A DNA stretch of 24,990 bases from contig JAVKOQ010000598.1 in the NCBI GenBank assembly GCA_031835245.1, positions 1 to 24,990 on the forward strand, in the 5' to 3' direction. The translations under genes were made by a program, and so were the position numbers. The notes below the pieces were generated by a model. That model was given only the letters and a program-made list of their open reading frames with translations, ran no database searches and was not told the DNA's origin. The stretch is from Balamuthia mandrillaris (taxonomy: Eukaryota; Discosea; Longamoebia; Balamuthiidae). Below, in pieces: positions 1 to 9,636 of the stretch. Numbering within the stretch: the stretch's first letter is position 1; every line of letters starts with the position of its first letter.

Positions 1-106
1 TCTGCGTGCCCTTGCTCTTTTATCGTTGACCAACACGCTAACCAAAGGTGCGCGTGTGGAAGAAGCGGAACAAAGCAGGCAAAGAAGAAGAGTGCATCGC
101 CGTTTC
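1..106. other. left edge, no supported gene
   Basis: This stretch lies beyond the stop codon of the RhoGAP gene. On the plus strand a frame runs open from about 48 to 383 across the last RhoGAP exon, preceded at 38-47 by a CTAAC branch-like sequence and an AG. It could be the last exon of a gene entering from the left, but it is antisense to a better supported exon and I recognise no domain in it. Confidence 0.3.
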
Positions 107-2810
107 TTACTTTGGCCAAAAGATTTTAACCATAAAAGGTGTGGAGGCGACATTCTCTCCGGAAAGGCGAAAGGTTGGATCCCCACGAAAAACCGTTTTC
201 GCTCCGTGCATGCTGGCGAAGGAGGCGCTTGTTCGAGACACACGTGTCAACGAGGAGGCTCAAAAGTTTACAAAACGGGTTTACAGAGAGAAAAAAAAAA
301 AAAAAACAGCTATCAAAGAAGAGATAAACTGTCAGCAAATGTTAAACAAAGGGGCAATACAATACGGTAACTCTCGTCAATAAAGACATGCCGCAACAAA
401 GGTGCAGACTCCAGCTCCTCTCGGTTTTCTGTTTCCTCCTCGCTTACTATCTTTTCCTTACTTTCGCGGCGCCGCAAACCGTGCCAGTGTTGTATGATGT
501 ACTTCAGGGTTGCAACCTGTACAGGGGAGAGATCTTTCCATAGCTGTTCTAACCGTTCCTGCTGCTCTATCCGAGAAAGCTCTGCACAAGAAGTAAGTCT
601 GCTGCGGTGAAGACAGACAAAGTATAACTACTAAGTACCGATACCATTCAAGCATTTAAGGTCAACTAGTTCGCTTTGGGACTCGGGGATAACGATAGGG
701 CTTGGTAGTTCAGCGATGAAAGCTTTTATGATAGCAGCCGCCAATGACGGGTGCATTTCTGAAAGAGTTTCCTCTGATAGCGATGTGCCTAAAACGAGAT
801 GGAAGACCACTTGAATGAGCGAGAAAGAGTGAGAGAGAGAGAGAGAGTAAGTAGACTCACACCTTCACTATTGAATACTGTTTTCCATTGTTTTAAAGCA
901 TCCGCGTCGGCATTTCCATCTCGAAATACGTCCTCGCTACAACCTTAAACGTGTGAGCAACGAAGAGCAAGAGTGAGCGAAAACGCTGACGACAGATAAA
1001 CGTCAAAGAGGAAGAAATGCAACTAAGCTAAGCGATACCCTGTTCGTGTAATAGTGCAAAAGGCAAGCGAATTGGAGATGGTATAAGGCCCTCGGGGTCA
1101 CTGCGCTTGGCTGCTTCTGATAGTTCCACCCCAAAAACGATTGACGGAGGTATAAGCTCATCCACAGGATGAGCCGCCAAAACAGCAACGATGCTACATT
1201 CACGTTAGCAATAAGACTCCACGAGGACTTGAAAAGAAGGGAGGCAAACGTAATACTCACTTCCCCACAGCAGGACCAAAGGTTATACCCCAAGTCATGC
1301 CCAACACTGATGGCTTCATCTGGTTCGTCTCCGCGTGCTCTGCTATCAAGTTGAAGTGCGTGGCCAGCAACCGAAATGTTTCCTTGAAGGCCAACGGCAT
1401 TTTTGGAAATATGTGTTTGAGCTTGACCAACTGTTCCTCTTCATCCGTGATGCCTGTTTGTGTTTAGTAGCATAAGCACTACGACATCTGTTAAAGGACC
1501 TCTCCCTCATTTATGTGCTGATACGTACCAGCAGCCACCTCGAAGTCAGGACGTAAGCGAGAAGAGAACATGCTGTGAGGCAGTTCTTTGAAGTATTTAA
1601 TCACAACAATGGCAACGTTCTCCACCACTTTCTCTTCTAATGCTTCAAAGTCCACGTTCTCTCCTGTTCACCAGTAAGGGTTAAGGAAATGAACTCGCTA
1701 TAAGAGAGCGAAGAAAGGGAGAGCGAAAGAGAGAGAGAGAGAGAGAAAGAGAGCGAAGTGAGGAGAGAGAAAAAGAGAGAAAGAGAGAAAGAGAGAAGAG
1801 AGAGAAGAGGGAGAAAGAGAGAAGAGAGAGAGAAGAGAGAAGAGAGAAGAGGAGAAGAGAAAAAGAGAGAAGAGAGAAGAGGGAGAAGAGAGAAAAAGAG
1901 AGAAGAGAGAAGAGGGAGAAGAGAGAAAAAGAGAGAAGAGAGAAGAGGGAGAAGAGAGAAAAAGAGAAGAGAAAAAGAGCGAAAGAGAGAGAGAGAGAGA
2001 GAAAGAGAGCGAAGTGAGGAGAGAGAAAAAGAGAGAAAGAGAGAAAGAGAGAAGAGAGAACAATAACAAGCAAACGAACAGTGGGCCATACCTCGATCGA
2101 ACATGTCTTTGTAGTGTTGGAATGTCGTTTGAGACCCCGGTATTCTGTACAAGCCCTTTTCCTTCAGACCTTAGCCACTGCTGTCAGTGGAATAATCCAA
2201 CAAACACAGGGATGAAAGCAGAGAAGCAACACGAGAGAAGAGAGGACTCGAGAGAGAAGCAAGCAAAGGAACGAGGGAGGTGAAACCAACCATACTTATT
2301 GAGCCATGCAATAGCGTTTGCAAGTGGAGAAGGGACAAGGCCTCGCTCTGGGTCTGACCGGAGAGCAGCAACCTCCAAAGGAACGCCAAACAAAGGTTCG
2401 GCGGCTGCTTTTCTTGGCGATGAGGGACCGGCGGAGGCTTCGCGCGAAGTTGAAATGGAGGTAGAAGAGGACGCTTTGGAATGGAGGACGCGCGAGAACT
2501 TTCGACGCAGGAAAGAGGCATCTCGCTTTGTCTTTTGTTGCGACGTAGCAACAACAACGCCTTGCCCCGATGCTTCTTCGGGCTCTTTTATCCTCACGCG
2601 TGGAGAGGTGCGCTGGCTTTGGCTCTTTTTCTTTTGTTTCTCGTTGTTGTTGGCCTCAAGGGCCTTGCTGTGCTCAACCTTGGCTGCGCTCTTATCGTTG
2701 TTATTGTTGTTGGCATCGTCTTCTTCCGGCGCGGCGGAAGCCCGCTTTCGAAGGCGAGAGGTGAACACGCTCTTTCCCTTCCCCTTCCATCGCGACGCTG
2801 TTTCGGCCAT
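107..2810 (-). CDS. tandem RhoGAP-domain protein, 9 exons, ~525 aa
   Basis: RhoGAP domains speed GTP hydrolysis by Rho/Rac/Cdc42 GTPases at membranes and actin sites. Exons by phase matching: 2810-2291, 2169-2092, 1663-1529, 1453-1261, 1193-1039, 943-863, 788-645, 581-462, 258-107. Residues 1-135 are basic and low in complexity with Asn runs. Domain 1 (about 139-308) starts FGVPLE, carries the arginine finger in GLYRIPGS (R182), then the conserved KYFKELP helix, and ends in a WGITFGPAVG version of the NLAIVFGP motif. Domain 2 (about 328-525) starts FGVELS, keeps an arginine in DVFRDG (about R368) and has IKAFIAELP. Its last helix is diverged (ENVAS..FMVKIFWP) and the final exon is the weakest part; without the last splice the frame stops at 313. 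The start ATG has good context (CCATGG) and faces the F-box/Rho gene. Intron 2 (428 nt) is nearly all CT on the coding strand. Confidence 0.8.
1684..2066. repeat. (GA)n-rich microsatellite in RhoGAP intron 2
   Basis: About 380 nt of almost pure G/A on the plus strand, with an imperfect inner period of roughly 33-36 nt (GAGAAGAGGGAGAAGAGAGA). A segment GAGCGAAGTGAGGAGAGAGA recurs at both ends (about 1751 and 2008). It lies within one intron, so the transcript carries CT. Confidence 0.9.
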
Positions 2811-3011
2811 GGGGGGTTTTTTGAAGGCCTCCCCGTTTAGTGCTGATCAAAGCCTCGTAACGTTGGCACTCTTGGTTGGGGTGGTGGCAGTTGGAGGTGG
2901 TGCGGTGGTGGTAAGGAGGATTACAAAGACAACAAAGACGTCAAATAAATGCGCTATGAGCCTCCCTATATTGATCTGTCGACTTAAATTGCACATATTG
3001 ATCAATACAGG
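2811..3011. promoter_or_regulatory. divergent promoter region, RhoGAP / F-box-Rho-CYRI
   Basis: Only 201 bp separate the two start codons, which point away from each other, so both promoters and 5' UTRs must lie here. Visible elements are an ACGTCA half-site near 2938 and the pair TTGATCTG and TTGATCAA near 2970-3005. No clear TATA box is seen. Shared control of the two genes is an inference from spacing. Confidence 0.5.
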
Positions 3012-3744
3012 ATGCAGAAGAAGAGGAAGCAAGGCAAGAACAAGAAGAGCCAACCTGGACAGCCCGACGGACGCGACGTGTGGGCGGTTATTCCGTGGGA
3101 CATAGTCTACAAGATATGGGTCGAGCATCTGGAGCCTGCGGACGTTCCTGCCATCGCGCTGGTGTGCCGTAGCTGGTCAGAGCTCTCCCTCGATCACGAT
3201 GTAACGTTCTGCTGCTCTCTCCTCTCTCTCCTCTCCTCTCTCCTCTCTCCTCTCTCCCTCTCTCCTCTCTCCTCTCCTCTCTCTCTCTCTTTTCCCTTCT
3301 TCTCTAAGCTAGCCCTTCTCCTTTGTCTCTGCGTAAGAAAGATATGGAAGGCATGGTACACGCTACGCTTTGGTCGGGTCGAAGCGCCACCAGGAGAAAT
3401 GGCGAAGGAAGAGGATTACCGACAGCTATTCCGAGCTACTGCAATGACCAACCCCGTGCACACCGCCAAAGTGGTTGTGGTTGGAGATGCGCGGTGCCTC
3501 AAATCCAAGTAACATCTTTTTCTCTCTCCTCCCAAGCCTATTTTTTTCACTTGCTCACTTCTTTGAAAGGCTTTGTGAGCGCATCACCTTTGGAACGGTG
3601 CGAGCCGGGTACTTGCCCACCGTGTTCAACTCGTAGGTTCTTCTCTCTGCTTTTGCAAAGGTCTATTATTAATCTAAAATGTTCCTGCCCAGGTTTGTAG
3701 CGCCTGCCACAACCGCCTCTGGCCACAAAATAAACGTTTACCTG

Positions 3745-3781
<37 letters not shown>

Positions 3782-4913
3782 TTCTTCTATCTCTCATTCG
3801 TTGACCGTTTCTTTTAATATAACAGGCAAGACACACCAGGCGAAGAAGACTATGACAAGTTAAGGCCGCTGTGCTATGTGGGGGCGGATGGTTGGCTTCC
3901 CACGATCGTGACAGTTTGCCACTCTTTTCACTCGCTAACATGTTTTAAAAAACAGTTGTGCTTATGTGTTGTAGAGGAGGAAGATCCACAGAAGCAATTA
4001 CCACTCAAAACAACATTAACGCTCGTTGGGTTCCTGAAAGTATATCACCTCCCTCCCTCCTCTCTCTGTCTCTCTGTCTCTCTGTCTGTTCATCTTCATC
4101 TCTCATTTCTCCTTTATCCGGTTCTTTCCTTTCAATTGTACTCATGGGTACTTTAGTAACGCACCACCTGCCGAACATAAGCATAATCAATGTGGTACTC
4201 TGTGATGACGACTCTGACAGAGAACCCCCTTCAGGCCTCTCCGATCCACTGATCTGCAATATAGCCACTGGAGAAGGTGTGGATGCGTTATTACAACAGG
4301 TCGTGGAAACTCACATGGCAAATTGGAGGCGAAGTCATCGCAAGAACAAGGCAGGAGGTTTACGTATATTTCAAAATCTTTTATCCAAGAAAAGCAAGAG
4401 TAGGCATATGCTTTCTTTCCCATTTCTGTTCATGCACCCTTGACTCACATTTGTCTGCATAAAGAAACCTCTGGGAAGTTCTTGCCAAAGGATCTACGAG
4501 GGTTTATTAACCTCAAGCCCGAATATACTATGACAGCAAACAACGGCCAGCAAGTCGCCTTCGAGTTCCTTGCCGATCCCAAGCAATGCATTCGTGATAT
4601 TGGAGCCTCTTCTGCGACTTACTATGGGAAATTTGTTTCTCAGGTACCTGCATTCTGTATCTTTTCTGGTGCTCGCTTGACCAACCTGGTTATTGGTTTC
4701 AGGGCTATCCCTTTATTCAAAAACAGGACTGGAATTTAGAGATCGCAAAGGAAGCAGCAAACCTCCCGCAGGAACTACGAGACCAAACGGTTGATTATGT
4801 CACTCTTCTTTATGAGTGGGATGCTCGTGTAGTTGATAATGTCGGTGTGTATAATTGCCCTGTTGTCCTTTCTTTATTTTTGTCATTCTTCCACTTTATT
4901 TGACCTTTTTCAT

Positions 4914-4957
<44 letters not shown>

Positions 4958-5834
4958 ATACCTTTGTCTTAATTGCCAGCTGCAAGTGCCATTGTGGAAG
5001 CGGCTTGTTCTCAACTTGTGGAAGGAAACAAAGCGCATTTGGAAAAAAATTCTTCTGTGACAAAGCTTTTGATAGAAATGTTATCTTTCATCATTCAATT
5101 TGATACTTCTAATGTACGTGATCTTAATGTTACTTTCATTATTATTATCACTCAATCCTTTGTTTCGCAGGCTCCCGAGAAAATAACCAACGCCTTAGCA
5201 GCTGCAGTCTCTAGCAACATTCACGGTTTACTCCAGGATCGCTCTAAGTCTGGCCAGACTCCACCTGGTGCAGATACCATTTATAATCTCACGTTTAGAT
5301 TGACCCATTCAAAGCCTCTATTTACCTGCTTAACACCAACCTTTACTGGACCACTACTGTCCAAGGGAGAAGATACGTCCAAACATGCCACCCTGATGGC
5401 GGCTCTAGCCAATCTGTGTGAAGCAATGCTTCAGCAAAACGAGTACGTTGCAGACTTTTGTTTTTTTTTGAAAGTTTCAACACCACTAATGAATGATGAA
5501 ATAACTGTGTAGGATCAAACTGAGCCGAACAGACGTTTACTGTCGTGCAATGACTGCTGCTATTCTTTTCCATAGTAAATGCAATCAAGACACTTTCAGT
5601 GTGAAGAAATCTGCAATTCATGTAAGCTGTTTTCTTTCCTTTCCCTCCAGGGTGCGATACACAAAGTTCACCGGTCCTTCATCATAGATAGAGCAATGTT
5701 TGCAAACGCTTGCCAGCTTACATCAATATAAGTTACTAGATGTAATCCTACACAGCATCCATGATCAGTGGCAAAATTGTTCTGCAACTGTAAAAGAGTT
5801 ATTATTATGGAACCACACTATGGCTGATGATTAG
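3012..5834 (+). CDS. F-box / Rho-like GTPase / CYRI (FAM49) fusion, 13 exons, ~614 aa
   Basis: Exons: 3012-3200, 3342-3508, 3570-3632, 3693-3743, 3826-3890, 3956-4039, 4157-4399, 4465-4643, 4703-4844, 4980-5113, 5171-5442, 5513-5621, 5688-5834; all phases agree. Residues ~24-70 are an F-box (IPWDIVYKIWVEHL..VCRSWSEL), which binds Skp1 in SCF ubiquitin ligases. Residues ~105-275 are Rho-like: KVVVVGD, switch I YLPTVF, DTPGEEDYDKLRPL, GADVVLMC, RWVPEI, C-x-I-A-TGEGVD. The P-loop reads GDARCLKS, with usual glycines lost but K and S kept, and NKxD is replaced by CDDD, so binding of GTP is doubtful. Residues ~290-614 match CYRI along its length (FINLKPEY, LLIEMLSFIIQFD, ALANLCEAMLQ, IHIEQCLQTL); CYRI binds active Rac1 and restrains the Scar/WAVE complex. 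The arginine pair used by animal CYRI is not evident. AATAAA lies 42 nt past the stop. Two adjacent genes are a less likely reading. Confidence 0.78.
3207..3298. repeat. CT-rich tract in F-box gene intron 1
   Basis: A run of CTCTC units of mixed period inside the first intron (3201-3341). It lies on the coding strand and may act as a long polypyrimidine tract; its acceptor is the AAAG at 3338-3341. Confidence 0.85.
3750..3780. repeat. (CT)n microsatellite, intron 4
   Basis: About 15 CT units in the intron 3744-3825 of the F-box/Rho/CYRI gene, which has the unusual donor GTTCGT. A related CTCTCTGT tract lies at 4059-4090 in intron 6. Confidence 0.9.
4917..4950. repeat. (CT)n microsatellite, intron 9
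   Basis: About 16 CT units in the intron 4845-4979 of the F-box/Rho/CYRI gene, between the donor GTGTGT and the acceptor GCCAG. Confidence 0.9.
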
Positions 5835-5875
5835 TCTTCTTGTTCTATGTCTTTTCACAGCTTGCTGAACGTGTG

Positions 5876-5905
5876 AATAAATCCCGTTGGTTGATCTTAT
5901 TTATT
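5876..5905. terminator. paired poly(A) signals between convergent genes
   Basis: AATAAA on the plus strand at 5876-5881 lies 42 nt after the F-box/Rho/CYRI stop. TTTATT at 5900-5905 is AATAAA on the minus strand, about 50 nt after the Ycf45-like stop. The two 3' ends therefore overlap or abut within the 119-bp gap. Confidence 0.65.
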
Positions 5906-5953
5906 AATAATAAAGCAGAGCACAGCGCAGAGTGATACCTTGGCTGCTAAGAT

Positions 5954-8315
5954 CTAGAGCGATTGCTCTTCGCGCATCAAGGAGGGAGTTACATCCACAA
6001 AGTCATATGTGTTGCTGATCTCTTTTATGTCATCCATCGCTGCTGCTTCTGTTTCTTCACTGGACAAACAAAAGCGGGCCATTGCTATTCCATCGTCATT
6101 AAGCCATCTCCGTTCCACCACCTTAGTATGAATGATTATTCAGAGATGAAAAGAGACAGAGAAATCACAATGAGAAAGAGGGGGAGAACGAGAACACGAC
6201 AATAGAAAAAAAGAGAAAGAGGGAGAGAAGGAAAGAAGTACTCTGGGTTGATTAGCAAGCATGGTGTCTACGGTGGCAGCAACATCTTTGTACACACGCC
6301 AATCGTTTCGTCCAACTAATTCTACCAGCATGTCAAAAGTTGGTGCTCCCTTTCTTTCTAAAACAGTTTTTTGCATTCTTGGGCCTTTTCTTTGAGAGGC
6401 TGCCTATTTATGTGAGAGAGAGACTAAGAAAGAGAGAAACAGAATAAATTTACAGAAATAAACTTACTTTGTCTCCAAGGATAACTGGATGGACACCACC
6501 AACAAGCGATACTAACGTTGGATTCTTCAACAAACTGCCGAGGTCAATACCATGCGCAGTCGCCACCACTGAAACTCCTCTCTGGGCGATAGTGCGTGCT
6601 GAGTTTACCTAGAACAGCCAGTTAGATAGCCATAATAATTCCTAACACCTTACAACAGCCAACATAGTTATGAAGGTGAAAGGTGTACGTACTTCAGGGG
6701 CAGTTCCTATTTCATCCACAACGATAACTTGTGGGTTGTGATTTTGTACAGCTTCTATCATGATGTTGTGTTGCATGCCCCTGTTTTTCACTTGCAAGCG
6801 ACGGGCGAAGCCGATGCAAGAGTGTGGAACATCGCCATCGCCAGCGATTTCGTTGGAAGTGTCTATAACCAACACCCTTTTTCCCATTTCATCGGAGAGA
6901 CAGCGTGCCACATCTCGTAAAAGAGTGGTTTTACCTGATGGAAGCATTACCTGAGTATTTAACATTGTAAATAAAATAACGAGGAATTAAGATAAAATAC
7001 CAGCGCCAGGTGGACCCAACAGAAGCAGTGATTTTGGTGTTCTGCTGTTACTTTTTCTCGCACATCTGTTTGAGGTTAGCACAGAGAAGAAAGCACAAGA
7101 CGTGACAAGAACGCAAAGCAAATAACAAAAGAAAAAAAAAAGAGAGAAAAAGTGATAAGCAAGGAAGAAAGAATGGGAGGAGAGTACTGAAAGATTAGAT
7201 CCTGTATAAGGTTACACACGCCTTTTAAAAGAAATGATTTGCGTTAGCTTTAGGAGTCGGCAACGCCCAAAGGAATAAAATACCTGGAATGTGACGCCCA
7301 ATGCGGTATGTAAGGCCGACCACGGCATCAACTCTATTTCGCATGGCGCTGATCCTGTGTAATGTCTTTGATATACCAATGCTTAATGCAGCATTTCAGC
7401 ATTAACAGAACAATGGCAGTAGGACAGAGCAGAGAGAGTCAAACCGATTATCAGAAGTAAAACTCATTTTACCACCGTCCAAGAGGGCCTCCAAGCATTG
7501 TCCCAAGTGTTCCGGCGTTACGTCCTGTTGGGCTCTTACGGACGTGTCGTTAAGAAACCAAAGGGTAGGCGGACGACCTTGCCAAACGTTAATAAGCGGG
7601 TGGCTTCAAAAAAAGTAATATGTGATCAATGATAGATAGGTACCAACGTCAACCAAGATTTCTACCAGCTGCCGTTCCGTCTCACCACTGAGAAAGTCCC
7701 AAATGGGTTGTCGCAAGGTATCCGGGAGGGTATCAAGCAAGATGATCAGCTCAGTGTCCTCTATCAGGGGCACCGGTTCATAAAGGCCAGCCTTGGCTTT
7801 ACGGGCAGTACTCGTGGGGGTGGTCCCTTTGTCAGCCGCAGTGAGCAGGGTGTATGTGGCTTCACAGGTTTGGTCTTCCTCCGTCACGTTGAAACTCAGG
7901 CGAAGCGCGACATTACGCGGAGGGCTGTCTACGTCCAGCACGTTTTGCAGCGGTGTTAGCACCCGCTTCGGTCGCCACACGGATTGTGCTACTCTAGAGC
8001 CCCCGCTGCTTCCTATGCTGCTGCCAGCAGCACTGGCAGTCACGTGCGAGGGAGAAAGAGCAGGTGCATTGGGTTCTTTTTTGTGCTGGGGTGATCTGGA
8101 CCACCGCTCCTGGGTCTTGTGCTGGTGGTGGTGGGCAGGGCTGCGCTGTGGCGAGGCAGCTGCACCTGCGCAGTGACAAAGCCACACAGAGGTCAATGCA
8201 CCTGTGCAGTGGGGGAGAGGAGGAGAGGAGGGGGAGGAGGGGGGGGGGACAAAGAGTTTAGCCTGTGTGTGTGTGGGGTTGGAGTACCTTCTTTCGGTGT
8301 GTTTGGTTTTTGCAT
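5954..8315 (-). CDS. ycf45-like: Ycf45 / SPD1-like AAA+ ATPase, 10 exons, ~534 aa
   Basis: Exons: 8315-8288, 8201-7644, 7577-7445, 7381-7284, 7221-7188, 7041-7001, 6934-6693, 6608-6468, 6403-6242, 6121-5954. The protein matches the Ycf45/COG3854 family of P-loop ATPases related to SpoIIIAA, encoded in cyanobacteria and some plastids and as nuclear SPD1 in plants, where it is needed for plastid development. Key parts: [10 protein letters not shown] and [12 protein letters not shown] (residues ~170-205), [21 protein letters not shown], Walker A GPPGAGKTT (~291-299), [14 protein letters not shown] (~317), Walker B VIVVDEIG (~367), [16 protein letters not shown], and the C-terminal [17 protein letters not shown]. 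Residues ~10-150 are low complexity. The start is the least sure point: the long second exon has no ATG in frame, and I chose ATG 8315-8313 joined through an 86-nt intron whose 3' end is a fine pyrimidine tract. Targeting to an organelle is plausible but no clear transit peptide is visible. Confidence 0.85.
8204..8252. repeat. G-rich tract (GGGGAGAGGAGG...)
   Basis: Forty-odd bases of nearly pure G with scattered A on the plus strand. On the minus strand this is the pyrimidine tract just before the proposed acceptor of Ycf45-like intron 1, followed by TGCACAG. Confidence 0.6.
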
Positions 8316-8540
8316 GCTGCAGCTCTTTCGCCCGATCGTGCCTCGCGGTGCAGCTGTAGCTGAGGTCGAGGACTGCAGTTGTTTTGCAGGGGTTCCCTTC
8401 AAGCAATGCTGCAAATTAATTGGGCAACAAACGATGGATGCTTCTCTCTATCTTTGGGTGCGTGTGGGTTGGTTGAAGCAGGAGGAGGAAGAGAGGACAC
8501 CCCCAACGCTATGCCAGAAGCGCTCTGACAACAAAAAGGG

Positions 8541-8924
8541 ACGTCCTTCTTCGCACTTTGGCGGTGGTTCCTGCTGTGGGCTTCACTCCAAACTTGCCTT
8601 GTTCTTTTTGTGGAGCAACAACAGGTAGAGGTGAGACACTGAGAGGGTGGGTGGAAGGGATATCGCGGCAAAGAGAGCATCACCACTAGAAGTTGAAATG
8701 TGAACATTCCGAGATGAGGCAGAGGATGAAGAGGACTTAAGAATTGAAGACAGTGACGAGGACGATTCGCTAAATGCTGCGGAAAGAGAAGAGGAACAAG
8801 AGAGACAATCAAGGGAAGATGGATCAGGTGAACATGATCAAGACAAAGAATTAAGGTCAACTGAATTGTTCTCTGAGCAAAAACACAAAGCCGAACGGAA
8901 CAAAAGGCACGCAGCTGGTTAGGG
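8541..8924 (+). pseudogene. collapsed copy of the voltage-gated channel gene
   Basis: Two blocks match the intact channel gene about 4.1 kb and 5.2 kb downstream. 8541-8622 resembles its first exon (12692-12773), with the same LHSK.ALF.LWSNN protein motif and 13 identical bases at cttcactccaaac. 8670-8924 resembles the domain I-II linker (from about 13925): KRASPLEVEM, a TGA, then TFRDEAEDEEDL against KRALKREVEMQTFEDGG. All of domain I, over 1 kb in the intact gene, is missing between them. The second block stays open for 73 codons after the in-frame TGA and ends at TAG 8922-8924. A host gene remnant, probably an old tandem copy. The first block overlaps nothing else supported, so 8316-8540 appears to be noncoding. 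Confidence 0.7.
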
Positions 8925-8974
8925 CATGTCACAGGAAATGGCAATGCTGTGGAGTGCTACGGTGGTGTGCTATC

Positions 8975-9162
8975 GGAAGAGAAGAGAAGAGAAGAGAAGA
9001 GAAGAGAAGAGAAGAGAAGAGAAGAGAAGAGAAGAGAAGAGAAGAGAAGAGAAGAGAAGAGAAGAGAAGAGAAGAGAAGAGAAGAGAAAGAAAGAGAGAA
9101 AGAGAGAAAGAGAAGAGAAGAGAAGAGAAGAGAAGAGAAGAGAAGAGAAGAGAAGAGAAGAG
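8975..9162. repeat. (GAAGA)n pentanucleotide microsatellite
   Basis: About 23 clean copies from 8975 to 9088, a short GAAAGAGAGAAAGAG interruption at 9088-9110, then about ten more copies. It separates the channel remnant from the SDHA remnant. Confidence 0.95.
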
Positions 9163-9222
9163 AACGATGAAGAGAACGATGAAGAGAACGATGAAGAGAA
9201 CGATGAAGAGAACGATGAAGAG
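9163..9222. repeat. 12-bp tandem repeat, five copies
   Basis: Five exact copies of AACGATGAAGAG directly follow the pentanucleotide tract. It looks like a point change in the pentamer array that was then amplified. Confidence 0.95.
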
Positions 9223-9289
9223 AAGTTGCGATTTGGAGCTGTTTGTTGGATTGCAAAATAAAATCGATGCACAAGCTTAGCAAGAATGA

Positions 9290-9601
9290 GTAGACACGGG
9301 CCACAGGAGGAACGTAAGGCATGTCTCCATCATCAAAAGGTTGAGAGTGGACGGGCCTGTAGTCGATTTTGACTTTGCCAGTATCAATGTCGATCCAGCC
9401 AAGGGTGTGCTTCAGCCAGTTCTTGTCATCACGCTCTTTATAATCCTCACACGCGTGAGCTCCACGGCTCTCTTTCCGGGCTTCAGCGCTATGCATCGTG
9501 ATTACAGCCTGAGTCATCAGAGAACGAAGCTCCAAAGTCTCAATGAGGTCCGTGTTCCTGATTACATGTATAAGCAAGTTGTTTGGAAGGGAAACTAGGG
9601 G

Positions 9602-9636
<35 letters not shown>

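Noticed and set aside
48-383. Plus-strand open frame of 111 codons at the left edge
   Set aside because: It is antisense to the last RhoGAP exon, recognised by no family, and the RhoGAP model closes in phase. An exon of a left-hand gene cannot be ruled out.
5622-5650. A 29-nt last intron in the F-box/Rho/CYRI gene
   Set aside because: The acceptor at 5687 gives a 66-nt intron and an exon matching the C-terminal CYRI helices; the short version ends in unrelated residues.
8957-9577. Minus-strand open frame of 206 codons joining the SDHA end to Ser/Leu-rich repeats
   Set aside because: The SDHA part is real but its stop is lost; the tail is translated microsatellite.
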